64,000 nt of DNA, from positions 141,241-205,240 of the forward strand of contig NZ_KE386942.1 in the NCBI RefSeq assembly GCF_000429705.1, read 5' to 3'. Of this stretch, positions 25,359-34,496 are shown one piece after another. The notes beneath the pieces are model-generated. The model made no database searches and was not told where the DNA came from. It worked only from the letters and a program-made list of their open reading frames with translations. The position numbers were made by a program, and so were the translations under genes. The stretch is from Alteribacter aurantiacus DSM 18675 (GTDB lineage Bacteria; Bacillota; Bacilli; Bacillales; Salisediminibacteriaceae). The first letter of the stretch is position 1; each line of letters begins with the position of its first letter.

Positions 25359-27173
25359 ATGAAACGAATACGATCAAAAGGTATAGTCGGTCTTTTATGC
25401 GTAGCTTTACTAGGAACAACCTTCACTCCCCAGTCACTTACATCAGCACAACAGATTGCCCCACCCCATTCCATTGAGGAGGAGCAGTTTTATCACGGGA
25501 AACCAAGCTCACTTCCTGCACAAGTATCCGCTCCAGACTGGGCAAAAGCATGGGACAGAGCCGGTAAACCAAACAGGGTTATAAGAGAAGGGCATCCGTC
25601 TCAGGTTCAAATGACCGAGGAATATTTAGAAAACATTGACGATGTGGTTCTAAACGGAATTGATGAGAACAAGTATCCCGGAGCCGTTGCCATGGTCGTT
25701 AAAGACGGGCGTATCGTAAAACATGAAGGCTACGGAAAAGCTTATGTTTATAAGAACGATACAGAGATTTTACCCGAAGAGGAGCAGCTGGCTATGGAAA
25801 AAGATACGATCTTTGATCTTGCCTCTCTAACGAAGATTGTCACCTCTATAGCTACGATGCAACTGGTAGAACAAGGCCAAGTCAGCCTAGATGATACACT
25901 AGCGACTTACATACCTGATTTTGGTATTTTGGGTAAAGAAGAGATTACGGTTAAACAGTTATTAACCCATACTTCCGGTCTAGCCTCATCTCATCCTTTG
26001 GATCACTACGACACCGAAGAAGAGAGACTTGAAGCTTTATATACATTAGAGCTGCAAAATGAGCCGGGTACAACGATGGTTTACAGTGATTTGAGCATGA
26101 TCCTCTTGGGGCTTTTAATTGAAGAAATCTCTGGGGAATCATTGGATTCTTATATCTACAATCACATCACTAACCCTCTTGGTATGGATGACACGATGTT
26201 TAATCCTTCTGAAGAGGTTTTGCCAAGAGTCGCTCCAACAGAGCATTCACCATGGTCTGGAAGAGAAATGGCTTGGGGTACGGTTCATGATGAAAAAGCA
26301 TATGCCATGGATGGTGTTGCAGGTCACGCAGGCCTGTTCAGTACAGCATACGACTTTGCCATACTGTCTCAAATGATCTTAAACGGTGGCAGGTACGGGA
26401 ATACCCGCATGCTTGAGCCAGAAACTGTCTCTCTCATGCTCACTGACCAAATGACAGATGAAACAAATTTGGGTCAAGGGCTTGGGTTTAACTTAAACCG
26501 GGGCTGGTATATGGAGGGTCTTTCCTCACCTGTAGCTGCTGGGCATACGGGTTTTACTGGAACTTCCTTTGTGGTTGATCCGATTACAGATACGATTGTT
26601 ATCTTTTTTACAAACAGGGTTCATCCTACTCGAAACGGACCTTCTATCAACCCCGAAAGGCAAGATGTTGTTCAACAAGCAGCAAGAGCATTGCCGGTTC
26701 GACCTGCAGCTGGTCAGGAAGCTTGGTTCAGCGGAAATGGAAGAGACAAGAACCACACTTTGACTCTTCCTGTCACTCTTGATGAGAACAGTGAGCTGAC
26801 CTTTAAAACGTGGTTCGATATCGCCGATGACATTCCGCGTGACTTTGGTTATCTTGAAATTTCCACGGACCAGGGAGGCTCATGGGAACTTCTTGAAGGC
26901 GAGCTCTCCGCCAAGAAAACGACTCATGAACACGACGGTGTCTTTACCGGATCCACAGGTTGGCAATGGGTGGATGCAGCATATGACTTAGAACAATACA
27001 ATGGCGATGCACTCATTCGTTTTCATTATGAAACAGATGCTTCAGCAAACGGGCGAGGCTGGTACATTGACCGGGTAAGCATAAAAGGTGATAACGGATA
27101 CGTATTCAGAGACGGTCCTAACCCTGATCCGGATGTTTGGCAGGCAGAAGGTTGGAAGTTAAGCGGAGATTAG
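25359..27173 (+). CDS. secreted serine hydrolase (beta-lactamase/PBP4*-like) with C-terminal beta domain
   Basis: 604 residues. Signal peptide with basic start and hydrophobic core, cleaved about residue 30. Beta-lactamase-related domain (PF00144) at about 85-445: SLTK (about 156) is the SxxK nucleophile motif, YSD (about 242) the YxN-like motif and HTG (about 394) the KTG-like triad. A C-terminal region (about 455-600) with SGNGRDKNHTLTLPV, LEISTDQGGSWELL and GRGWYIDRVSIKG resembles the jelly-roll domain of immune-inhibitor-A-type exoproteins. Probably a cell-wall peptide or ester hydrolase in the medium; the exact substrate is unknown. Monocistronic. Confidence 0.85.
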   Translation: MKRIRSKGIVGLLCVALLGTTFTPQSLTSAQQIAPPHSIEEEQFYHGKPSSLPAQVSAPDWAKAWDRAGKPNRVIREGHPSQVQMTEEYLENIDDVVLNGIDENKYPGAVAMVVKDGRIVKHEGYGKAYVYKNDTEILPEEEQLAMEKDTIFDLASLTKIVTSIATMQLVEQGQVSLDDTLATYIPDFGILGKEEITVKQLLTHTSGLASSHPLDHYDTEEERLEALYTLELQNEPGTTMVYSDLSMILLGLLIEEISGESLDSYIYNHITNPLGMDDTMFNPSEEVLPRVAPTEHSPWSGREMAWGTVHDEKAYAMDGVAGHAGLFSTAYDFAILSQMILNGGRYGNTRMLEPETVSLMLTDQMTDETNLGQGLGFNLNRGWYMEGLSSPVAAGHTGFTGTSFVVDPITDTIVIFFTNRVHPTRNGPSINPERQDVVQQAARALPVRPAAGQEAWFSGNGRDKNHTLTLPVTLDENSELTFKTWFDIADDIPRDFGYLEISTDQGGSWELLEGELSAKKTTHEHDGVFTGSTGWQWVDAAYDLEQYNGDALIRFHYETDASANGRGWYIDRVSIKGDNGYVFRDGPNPDPDVWQAEGWKLSGD

Positions 27174-27218
27174 GTTAAGAGACAACTGAATCCTTGAGTA
27201 ATTGGTGATTTATTGAAG

Positions 27219-27247
27219 CCCCGGTTCTTTTGTGGATCGGGGTTTTT
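27219..27247 (+). terminator. terminator of the serine hydrolase gene
   Basis: CCCCGGT pairs with ATCGGGG, followed by a five-T run; nearly the same sequence as the hutG terminator. Confidence 0.75.
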
Positions 27248-27335
27248 AAGTTCTTTAGATAGAGAAGCTTTTGGATACGCCCTTTACTAAAGTGGAAAAA
27301 CCATACTCACATCTTTAAAATGAAACGGTTATTCA

Positions 27336-27797
27336 CTAACTGTATTTATGTAACAAATCATCAACGGAATAACCTATAAAATCTTCTTGGTTGCGAAGTT
27401 TTTTATCCTCTGACACGAGATTTAAACCGAGGGTGGAAGATTCATAAATAATAAAAAGATCGTAGATGGTTGAGAGTTTTTGCTGTTGGGAGAATTTATC
27501 TAAAATACGTAGGAAGTTTTCTTTCTCAGGGTGTACGAAGAAATTTTTTTCAAAAAAGGGCGTTAAAATGTCGGTGATGTTTTTAATCGGGATAGGATTA
27601 CGTTCTCTCGGCCTCCCATCACTATCGTAAGCGATTAGCCTTTTAGCTCCAAAAAAGACGATTACTTCCACTACTACATGACTTGAGAGATAAAGATGAA
27701 TGATGTCTTTTTCTGCAAGATGGAAAACAGCTTCTGCCTTTGAAAAGTTTAAATCTGCTGTTAGGAGGCTGATGATTAAATGAGAATCCAAGATCAA
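27336..27797 (-). CDS. PIN-domain ribonuclease toxin (VapC-like)
   Basis: 153 residues from a TTG start. PIN fold (PF01850): Asp4 in MILDSHLI, Glu in VVVEVIVFF and the late acidic residues in IYDLFIIYES and SEDKKL match the metal-binding quartet that cleaves RNA. The gene begins 17 nt after the stop of a small basic partner gene on the same strand, the usual toxin-antitoxin order. Its RNA target is unknown. Confidence 0.7.
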   Translation of the reverse strand: MILDSHLIISLLTADLNFSKAEAVFHLAEKDIIHLYLSSHVVVEVIVFFGAKRLIAYDSDGRPRERNPIPIKNITDILTPFFEKNFFVHPEKENFLRILDKFSQQQKLSTIYDLFIIYESSTLGLNLVSEDKKLRNQEDFIGYSVDDLLHKYS

Positions 27798-27814
27798 TTA
27801 TTCTTTCACCATAG

Positions 27815-28057
27815 TCACAAGTGATTCCTTTCATCATCAACACATTGGGCATAGCGTTTGTGCGCTGTTTCCATTTCTTCATCACATTGTGGGCTAGAGA
27901 TAGAAAATACTCCTTTGAATTCATCTAAAGGTGTGTTTTTTGTCCACTCACTAGTCGCTCCCTTCCTCAGCACCAGTGTTTCAGGGTTCACTTTTACCTT
28001 TTGGGAAATCAGGTGTTTTCTTACTTTGCCTATACGTCTTGCTTTCATAACAGACAT
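27815..28057 (-). CDS. putative antitoxin partner of the PIN toxin
   Basis: About 80 residues from ATG 28057 (AAAGGTG site); a longer frame opens at 28105. The N-terminal part (MKARRIGKVRKHLISQKVKV) is strongly basic and could bind DNA, perhaps AbrB-like; the C-terminal part is acidic, as in antitoxins that wrap their toxin. I do not recognise the family with certainty; the assignment rests on gene order with the PIN gene. Confidence 0.5.
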   Translation of the reverse strand: MSVMKARRIGKVRKHLISQKVKVNPETLVLRKGATSEWTKNTPLDEFKGVFSISSPQCDEEMETAHKRYAQCVDDERNHL

Positions 28058-28377
28058 CTTTTTCACACCTTTCACCGTTCTTTTAATCATCATAACACTT
28101 CCCATAAATTTCTAGTAGTAAACAGTATCATCGAAGTCATCTTTTTTTAATCGCACTCCCTTAGATAGAAGCATCCATAAGTTAACCACCTGCTCCAAAG
28201 CGTTAAACTAATGTATAATCGAACTTTCAGTGCATAACCAGTAGGAATAAATGCAGACGCATACCGAAACACCGCCTCCCCCCTGACAACCTTATCTACT
28301 TCTCACCCAACAAACCACCCTCATGTGATACACTAAAAATGGTATATTCCTCCAACTTTACATAAGGGGATTTTCAT

Positions 28378-29616
28378 ATGAACAATCGTTTAAAAGCGTG
28401 GCGCGATCCGGGGCTTCTCCTTGGTTCACTGGGGATTGCTAGTATTGGAGATTTCATTTATTTAGTAGCGATTAACCTTCTTGTTTACCAAATGACAGGA
28501 TCTGCTACCGCGGTTGCGGGCCTATGGATCATTGGTCCTTTGACCAACATTGTGACGAAGTTTTGGACTGGTAGTTTCATTGATTACAGAAGTAAACGAA
28601 GCGTAATCATGGTAACTTACGTGTTGAGAGCGACCTTCATCTTAATGATTCCTTTCGCTCCGAATATGGTTGCGATTTACACCGTCCTAGTCCTGTTGAG
28701 TGTAGCTAAATCCTTTTTCGGTCCCGCTTCAGTGACCTATGTGACCATGGTTGTACCAATAGAAAAGCGGAAACGATTTAACGCCCTTCGCTCCTTCACG
28801 TCTTCAAGTGCGTTCATCGTAGGTCCGGCCGTTGGTGGGGCTTTGATTTTTTTAACATCCATCGACACGACCCTTTGGCTAAACAGCGCGTTCTTTTTAA
28901 TAGCTGCTATTCTCTTGCTGTTTTTACCTGAGAACGAACACGTGGACAAAAAAATGATTCCGGCACTCACATCTGCCCAAGTGATGAGCGATTTCACCGT
29001 TGTGGTTCAATTTGTGTTAAAGAACAAGTATGTTGCGTTCGTCTATCTCGGTTTTATTGCCACTATGCTGTTTTCTTTTGCCATGGATGCACAAGAAGTT
29101 GTATTTACTCAACAAGTGATCGGAATGACCGAAGTAGAGTACAGCTTGCTGATCAGTATTACAGGAATCGGCTCCGTTATAGGCGCAGCCCTCTTGTCCT
29201 TGTTTTCCAGTCGCCTTTCCCTTCGGTACATGATCGTAGTTGGTTTGATGATGATGACCACAGGCTATGTAATTTATGCTTTTTCTTGGTCGTTTCTTTC
29301 TATTGCTGTCGGCTTTACGATTCTCGGATTTTTTAATGTCTTTTTAAATGCAGGGATTATGACGTTTTACCAGAATAACGTCCCCGTAAAGGTGATGGGC
29401 CGAGTCACAAGCATTTTTCAGTTAATTCAAAGCGTGTTTCAGGTCGTGTTTATTTTAGCGATCGGGATTACAGCGGACCTCATGAGCCTTCGTCTAACCA
29501 TCGTTACGTTAGCGCTCATCATGCTTATCTCAGCTTTCGTCTTCTCCTTTGCCGTGATGAACAAGAGATACATTGATTTTTACAAAGAAGAGCCTGAACA
29601 AATGAAAGCCAGTTAA
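28378..29616 (+). CDS. MFS transporter
   Basis: 412 residues, twelve predicted membrane spans, MFS_3-type exporter (macrolide-efflux-like). The loop FIDYRSKRSVIM after the second helix corresponds to the MFS motif A region. Likely proton-driven efflux of a drug or metabolite; the substrate is unknown. The 320-bp gap upstream holds nothing I can identify. AAGGGG site before the ATG. Confidence 0.8.
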   Translation: MNNRLKAWRDPGLLLGSLGIASIGDFIYLVAINLLVYQMTGSATAVAGLWIIGPLTNIVTKFWTGSFIDYRSKRSVIMVTYVLRATFILMIPFAPNMVAIYTVLVLLSVAKSFFGPASVTYVTMVVPIEKRKRFNALRSFTSSSAFIVGPAVGGALIFLTSIDTTLWLNSAFFLIAAILLLFLPENEHVDKKMIPALTSAQVMSDFTVVVQFVLKNKYVAFVYLGFIATMLFSFAMDAQEVVFTQQVIGMTEVEYSLLISITGIGSVIGAALLSLFSSRLSLRYMIVVGLMMMTTGYVIYAFSWSFLSIAVGFTILGFFNVFLNAGIMTFYQNNVPVKVMGRVTSIFQLIQSVFQVVFILAIGITADLMSLRLTIVTLALIMLISAFVFSFAVMNKRYIDFYKEEPEQMKAS

Positions 29617-29638
29617 ACGACTCGAAAGGAGCACTAAC

Positions 29639-29957
29639 ATGTACAAATTCATAAGGTGCCTCAAAACTATGCCCTCTTGTTACCACTGTGACCGTACGTT
29701 TCAATATCGAGAGCTCTTATTTAGCGTTGGGATGTCTACTACTTGCCCTAACTGCAAAAAGAATAATGACCAAGAGAAACAGGCTGTGGCTAGGTAGTTT
29801 CGCGCCTGTTGTCACCATCTTATTCTATTCATTCCTTCTCATCGCTCAACCTTCTTTGGTTACGAGTTTGAGTGTAGCCGCACTTGTAATGGGGGTCTTA
29901 CTTCTCATGATCCCACCACTGCAATCATTTACCGACAAAGAAGAACCACTGTTTTAA
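29639..29957 (+). pseudogene. frameshifted zinc-ribbon membrane protein (CxxC-20-CxxC type)
   Basis: The first frame (29639 or 29669 to the TAG at 29797) encodes a zinc ribbon: PSCYHC, about 20 residues, then CPNCKK. Continuing in the +1 frame from the AAAAA run near 29756-29760 gives KRIMTKRNRLWLGSF, followed by two hydrophobic helices ending at 29957. Joined, they match the small Bacillus family with a CxxC-x20-CxxC ribbon and two membrane helices (TIGR04104-like). Skipping one base repairs the frame. It could be a true mutation, a sequencing error or a programmed +1 shift. Confidence 0.65.
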
Positions 29958-30050
29958 TTCTACGAAAATAGTATTTGGTAATGATTGCAAAAACATGGAT
30001 ACTCATCTATTGTATACAAAGATATAAGTAAAAAAGATAGGATTGATTTG

Positions 30051-31460
30051 ATGAAAAGATATGGTTTTTTAGTCTTTGTCTTCCTTTTCATCCTGGCTGG
30101 CTGCTCAGATGAAGAACAAGAGTCCGAAACCACTGGAGAAATGGAAGAAGATCGTATAACAACAGAATTAAACGATACCAACGAAGAAGATCCCATTGAT
30201 GAAGCATACGAGCTTACGGAAGAAGCGTTAACTGAGGAAGAAAACCGATTCGAGGCTATCATTGAAGCAACAGACGAAACCATTATCATTAAAGGTACGA
30301 GCAACTTGCACGAAGGAACGATCGTCAGTGCGCAATTATATTCGGATCCCTTTCGGATTAGGCCTCCAATTGGGCAAACGAGTGAACGGACCGAAGTAGA
30401 TGAAGATGGAGAATTCGAGTTTCAATTCACTCCTCCTAACATTGAACAAAGATACATAGATGTGGAGCTTACCGTAGACCCGAGTCACCAACCTGACGAG
30501 CTCTCAGCTGTATACGGGGAAAAAGGAGAACAGTTAATAGGGCCACAAGTGTATCAGACGGAAAACCTTCAACGGGAAGAGGGACAAAAACTGTATGCGA
30601 ACAAAACGATCTACGTTACTGACGATGAGAAGGAATTTTCCATCTTCGTCCCAGAGAGCATGGAACGCACCTCTGACTATGGAGACACTGAAATATGGAT
30701 TGAGACGTCTGTTACAAATGATCACCGTTACTTTTACATTGAAGGACAAACCAACCTCATTGAAGGAACACGACTAAGAGGAATTTACTATTCCACAGAG
30801 GACGCCACCACCCCTCAAACATGGATTCCATACAAAACATTAGTCGAGCCTGACGGGAGTTTTCTCTTACGCGTCGGCTACCTTGATCTGACTGCAGAAA
30901 GCTTCATTTTACTAGAGAGCGATGCTATGAATCTCAACCAGCTTCCTGGACAAGCCGAATCGTTGTACGGTGAAAACTACGAAAACATGTCTGGAGAATT
31001 CGTAGTTGATGAGGAAGATGGGAAAAAGATCGAATTGATCCTCTACCCGGACACACCTAATTTTGAAGCACCGGACGAAGGAAACTTGACCACTTCCGGT
31101 GATGAAACGAAAGTACATCTCCCTGACGATGTGTTGTTTGATTTCGACGAAAGTAGCCTAAAGTCTCAATCCGAGAACGTTTTAAACGACGTTATCACCA
31201 TCTTAGAAAACCTTGAAGAAGGGACGAACGTTCACATTAAAGGACATACGGATAATGAAGGAAGTGCCGATTACAACCTGACCCTATCAGAGGAACGAGC
31301 AGAGTCGGTTAGCTCTTATCTGAATGAAAATGGGGATTTAAGCGGACTTGAAATCGAACAAACCGGCCTTGGAGAAACGGATCCGATTGCTTCAAACGAA
31401 GATGAAGATGGGAGAAAACAAAACCGCCGAGTGGAGATTGTGATTAACCCTGATGAATAA
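30051..31460 (+). CDS. OmpA-like lipoprotein
   Basis: 469 residues. Signal peptide with lipobox (ILAGC, Cys about 17), a long acidic linker rich in Glu and Asp, two beta-type repeats (about 75-170 and 195-300, each with IxxGxTxLxEGTxxxxxxYSD/ST), and a C-terminal OmpA-like domain (about 365-469, PF00691) with LFDFDESSLK, IKGHTDNEGSADYNLTLSEE and NRRVEIVI. The domain binds peptidoglycan, so the protein probably links membrane and cell wall. Monocistronic with a strong terminator. Very acidic, as in haloalkaliphile surface proteins. Confidence 0.85.
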   Translation: MKRYGFLVFVFLFILAGCSDEEQESETTGEMEEDRITTELNDTNEEDPIDEAYELTEEALTEEENRFEAIIEATDETIIIKGTSNLHEGTIVSAQLYSDPFRIRPPIGQTSERTEVDEDGEFEFQFTPPNIEQRYIDVELTVDPSHQPDELSAVYGEKGEQLIGPQVYQTENLQREEGQKLYANKTIYVTDDEKEFSIFVPESMERTSDYGDTEIWIETSVTNDHRYFYIEGQTNLIEGTRLRGIYYSTEDATTPQTWIPYKTLVEPDGSFLLRVGYLDLTAESFILLESDAMNLNQLPGQAESLYGENYENMSGEFVVDEEDGKKIELILYPDTPNFEAPDEGNLTTSGDETKVHLPDDVLFDFDESSLKSQSENVLNDVITILENLEEGTNVHIKGHTDNEGSADYNLTLSEERAESVSSYLNENGDLSGLEIEQTGLGETDPIASNEDEDGRKQNRRVEIVINPDE

Positions 31461-31462
31461 TG

Positions 31463-31504
31463 AAAAAGAGGTTGACCCAACTGGATTGGATCAACCTCTT
31501 TTTA
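31463..31504. terminator. bidirectional terminator
   Basis: AAAAAGAGGTTGA pairs with TCAACCTCTTTTT between convergent genes, with A- and T-runs on both sides. Confidence 0.85.
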
Positions 31505-31888
31505 TTTGAGCTCACCCGTTTTTCTAAAATGCGTTGAAACAGTGAATCCCCATCTCGCAATCCCTTGTAAGGCAATATACATCAGTGTAAAAATGAGGGT
31601 GGACATCGTTGGCGTAACAGGTTTAAACCAATACGCATGTTCATCCAAAAACAGCCACTCCGCTAACCCTATCGATGTTAAGACAATCACACCATTCACT
31701 GCCAAAAACAAAATCACTGGCACCTTGCTTGCAACCCAACCGATGACAACGGCGCCGAGTAAAAACAAGATGGTGTTAAACCCCTCAAAAGAAAAAGGAA
31801 GTTCACCATAAAAACGTTCATAATATTCGGCATACTGTAGCAAAAACGGAAGATGAATGAGAGATAAAAGAATAAATACAACGCGCAT
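31502..31888 (-). CDS. membrane protein of unknown function
   Basis: 128 residues with four hydrophobic spans (VVFILLSLIHLPFLLQYA, TILFLLGAVVIGWVA, VILFLAVNGVIVLTSIGLA, STLIFTLMYIALQGIA). No family recognised. It begins 18 nt after the stop of the following upstream gene (31907-32920) and is probably co-transcribed with it. Confidence 0.6.
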   Translation of the reverse strand: MRVVFILLSLIHLPFLLQYAEYYERFYGELPFSFEGFNTILFLLGAVVIGWVASKVPVILFLAVNGVIVLTSIGLAEWLFLDEHAYWFKPVTPTMSTLIFTLMYIALQGIARWGFTVSTHFRKTGELK

Positions 31889-31906
31889 GAACGACCGCCT
31901 CCTCGC

Positions 31907-32920
31907 TTAATAATTTAAACGTTCCACAATACGGTTTGTTCCGTCTATTTTCACATAAACCACGTCTCCGTCAGACGCATGAACATACCAAAATCGCGCA
32001 CCGTCTTTAACGGGAATGATGTCTGCTTCTTGTCCACCCACTTCTACCCTATCAACCTTTTCATCATGGATGATCCCTACATAGAAATGTGGAAAGCGCT
32101 GGGAAGCTGTCCAATTGACTTGGCCTTCTTTCACATTTGCTCCCAGGCTCTGCTGCCAGTACCATTGGTCGTCTACTTTTTCAAAGTATGCCAAAAAGAT
32201 TTGTTCTCCCTGACTGTTTTCCTCTGTAAACACAACGATTCCGTCGTCTTCACTTAATACTCCTTCTTCCATCTTAATCACTGAATAAGGTTGTTCATTC
32301 CGATCCACTTGTACATTCATCATCCCATGAAAGGAATCATAGAGCGTGGTGTCACTATACCTTTCTAATACTCTTTCGTAGAATGCTAGATGGTCTTGCT
32401 CAGCGACACGGTTGATTTGGTCATGAAACGCCTCATATGTATCAATCTCATCTTGGATGAAAAAATGAGAGGCATCATGCAAGTCCGTTGCAATAATGTG
32501 AATTAACGCTCGCTCTCCCCCTGACAACTTCCCGTTTTCGTAAAATGGAGCCCCTTCGTAAACAATCACACCATCCTTTTCATACCGGCCTGTTGTCAGA
32601 AACGTGAACTCATCGAAAAGCTTCGAGTACTCCACTTCATTGGTTTGTTCACTTTCCTCATAAAGGCGTTCATCCATCCGCACAAAGATCGTGTTTAACT
32701 CATGTAGTTCAGACTCCAAGTCTTCGTAATCACTATTCGTTATACGGTTAAGGTGAGTAACCGCCTCTTCTAGATCAGCTGAAAAATCACTCAAAAACCG
32801 TTCTTTTCTTTCTTCCTTACTCTTTGAATTGGTTTCATGATCTTGTAGAAGAAAGACCCCACCTAGTACTATGATTCCAATCAATCCTAATGGAATCATT
32901 CTCTTCCGTGATTCTTTCAT
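31907..32920 (-). CDS. membrane-anchored extracellular protein of unknown function
   Basis: 337 residues: one N-terminal membrane anchor (LGLIGIIVLGGVFLLQ) with basic residues before it, then a hydrophilic, acidic extracellular part without recognised domains. The first part (about 40-190) is predicted mostly helical; the C-terminal part looks beta-rich (YVHASDGDVVYVKIDGTNRIV). It is expressed with the small membrane protein downstream. Confidence 0.6.
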   Translation of the reverse strand: MKESRKRMIPLGLIGIIVLGGVFLLQDHETNSKSKEERKERFLSDFSADLEEAVTHLNRITNSDYEDLESELHELNTIFVRMDERLYEESEQTNEVEYSKLFDEFTFLTTGRYEKDGVIVYEGAPFYENGKLSGGERALIHIIATDLHDASHFFIQDEIDTYEAFHDQINRVAEQDHLAFYERVLERYSDTTLYDSFHGMMNVQVDRNEQPYSVIKMEEGVLSEDDGIVVFTEENSQGEQIFLAYFEKVDDQWYWQQSLGANVKEGQVNWTASQRFPHFYVGIIHDEKVDRVEVGGQEADIIPVKDGARFWYVHASDGDVVYVKIDGTNRIVERLNY

Positions 32921-33059
32921 CCAATTCCACCTTTATCCACTATTGTCACACTAGTCAAACACACACATAATGGAAATCATCCCCTTCCTATAAAGGGACA
33001 CGACTACGAAGAGCAATTATAAAAATGATTTGTTTCACCATGTTTCTCTGTCCCCCATT

Positions 33060-33105
33060 ACACCAAAAATGAAGAGCTCCGAACGACTTAGGAGCCCCCT
33101 TTCAT
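33060..33105 (-). terminator. hairpin after the AAA ATPase gene
   Basis: GAGCTCC and GGAGCCC form an imperfect stem, flanked on the minus strand by TTCATTTTT; consistent with a terminator for the gene at 33112-33828. Confidence 0.5.
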
Positions 33106-33111
33106 TTCCGG

Positions 33112-33828
33112 TCAATCTTCTCTAAAAATGTCCTGCAAAAACCGCTCTCTATTTTGTAAAAAATAGCTTGTTATTTGATAGTGATCGGTACTCTCGTATT
33201 CCGTCTCTGCTATTTTTCCATTATCAAAGCTGAAGATTGTAGCCTCAGGATATCCTAATAGAATTGGAGAGTGTGTGGCAATAATAAATTGGCAATCACT
33301 TTTAGTCGTCAAATCATGAATCAATTTAAGGAAAGAAAGCTGTCGTTGGGGCGAAAGGGCAGCTTCCGGTTCATCCAACAAGTAAATGGCTTTTCCTTTA
33401 AATCGATTCGAAAAAAGAGAAAAGAAGGATTCCCCATGGGATTGTTCGTGTAGCGATCTCCCACCGTATCCTTCTTGTGCTCCAACGTCATCGATATGTG
33501 AAGCGAAATGGTAGTACGATTCCGCTCGAAGAAAAAAGCCGTTCGTTACTTTCGGTAGCCACGAAAGTCGTATGGCGTTTCCAAGTGCCGACTCCGATCG
33601 CTCTAAATCATAAGCGTTGTTACGCCCTCCACCAGCTGTATTAAATTCGCATTTATCCGCAATGGCTTCCAACAGTGTGGATTTACCCGAGCCATTTTCA
33701 CCCACAAAAAACGTGACCTTTTTCGTCAACTCTAACTGGTCAAGGTGTTTAATTGTTGGAATAGAGTAGGGGTATTCCTTATAAGACGCAATCCTATCAT
33801 GTTGGAGCGTTACTCGTTTTAAAAACAT
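33112..33828 (-). CDS. AAA/ABC-type ATPase (RecF/SMC-like fold)
   Basis: 238 residues. Walker A GENGSGKSTLLEAIA (about 41-55), a signature-like HGESFFSLF, Walker B IYLLDEPEAALSP and a switch His in IATHSPILLG. It resembles single-domain ATPases related to RecF/OLD and to YbjD-like proteins of toxin or repair systems. No nuclease or membrane partner adjoins, so a role in transport is unlikely. Function unknown. Confidence 0.75.
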   Translation of the reverse strand: MFLKRVTLQHDRIASYKEYPYSIPTIKHLDQLELTKKVTFFVGENGSGKSTLLEAIADKCEFNTAGGGRNNAYDLERSESALGNAIRLSWLPKVTNGFFLRAESYYHFASHIDDVGAQEGYGGRSLHEQSHGESFFSLFSNRFKGKAIYLLDEPEAALSPQRQLSFLKLIHDLTTKSDCQFIIATHSPILLGYPEATIFSFDNGKIAETEYESTDHYQITSYFLQNRERFLQDIFRED

Positions 33829-33859
33829 TTTTTGATCACCTTTATAATTATTGTATATT

Positions 33860-34486
33860 TTAATCTACCAACGTTTCTTTACTAGGATTTCTAAAATGCT
33901 CAAACACCATCTTCAATTGAACGGGAGTGTTTCTTCTAAGAGATAGCTCTGGTAATTCATGCTCTCCAAAAAACCTTACGTCACCCGTCTCCAAGCCTTT
34001 TTTCGCCGTGCCCCCGGTGATTGTGCACTGAATGAACAGTTTATAGAAGTGGAACGGTTGCGGTTCATGTCCATGTTTATTCGTGTCCAACACGGCTAGT
34101 AGCTTAGTCGGTGTGACATCAAACCCTGCCTCTTCCTTGATCTCTTTGACGATGTTTTCACTTGGAGAAAGTCCTACATCACAAAAACCACCAGGTAGCG
34201 CCCACTTCTGATCCATTTTTTCTTTTACCAACAGCACGCGATTCTCTTTAAAAACCACGCCTCTAACGTCTACCTTTGGCGTTTGGTACCCTTTTTCTTC
34301 TTTAAACATGTGAATCACGTCGTCTTTTTGCACGTTTGTATGAGAAGCGATCATCTCGGCGCTGATTTCTCTTAACTCCTCGTATCGTTCACGATCAAAC
34401 GCATCCTTTGAAAATGCGAGCCCCGATTGTGAAAGCGCCTGAATCCGCCTGGCCCAGTCGAGCCACTGCTTTTGCATGATGGACAC
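33860..34486 (-). CDS. Nudix hydrolase with N-terminal Nudix_N_2 domain
   Basis: 208 residues. An N-terminal helical Nudix_N_2 domain (about 1-60) precedes a Nudix domain whose box reads GFCDVGLSPSENIVKEIKEE. The first Glu of the classical GX5EX7REUXEEXGU is Leu, which this subfamily often shows (GWADVGxSPSE). Likely hydrolyses a nucleoside diphosphate derivative such as ADP-ribose (family inference). It begins 10 nt after the GNAT gene stop and is part of a minus-strand group. Confidence 0.8.
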   Translation of the reverse strand: MSIMQKQWLDWARRIQALSQSGLAFSKDAFDRERYEELREISAEMIASHTNVQKDDVIHMFKEEKGYQTPKVDVRGVVFKENRVLLVKEKMDQKWALPGGFCDVGLSPSENIVKEIKEEAGFDVTPTKLLAVLDTNKHGHEPQPFHFYKLFIQCTITGGTAKKGLETGDVRFFGEHELPELSLRRNTPVQLKMVFEHFRNPSKETLVD

Positions 34487-34496
34487 GTCCTTTCCT

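Noticed and set aside
29975..29993. Zur-box-like palindrome TTTGGTAAT-G-ATTGCAAAA before the OmpA-like lipoprotein
   Set aside because: Halves agree at seven of nine positions but lack the ATTACG core; kept only as a weak resemblance.
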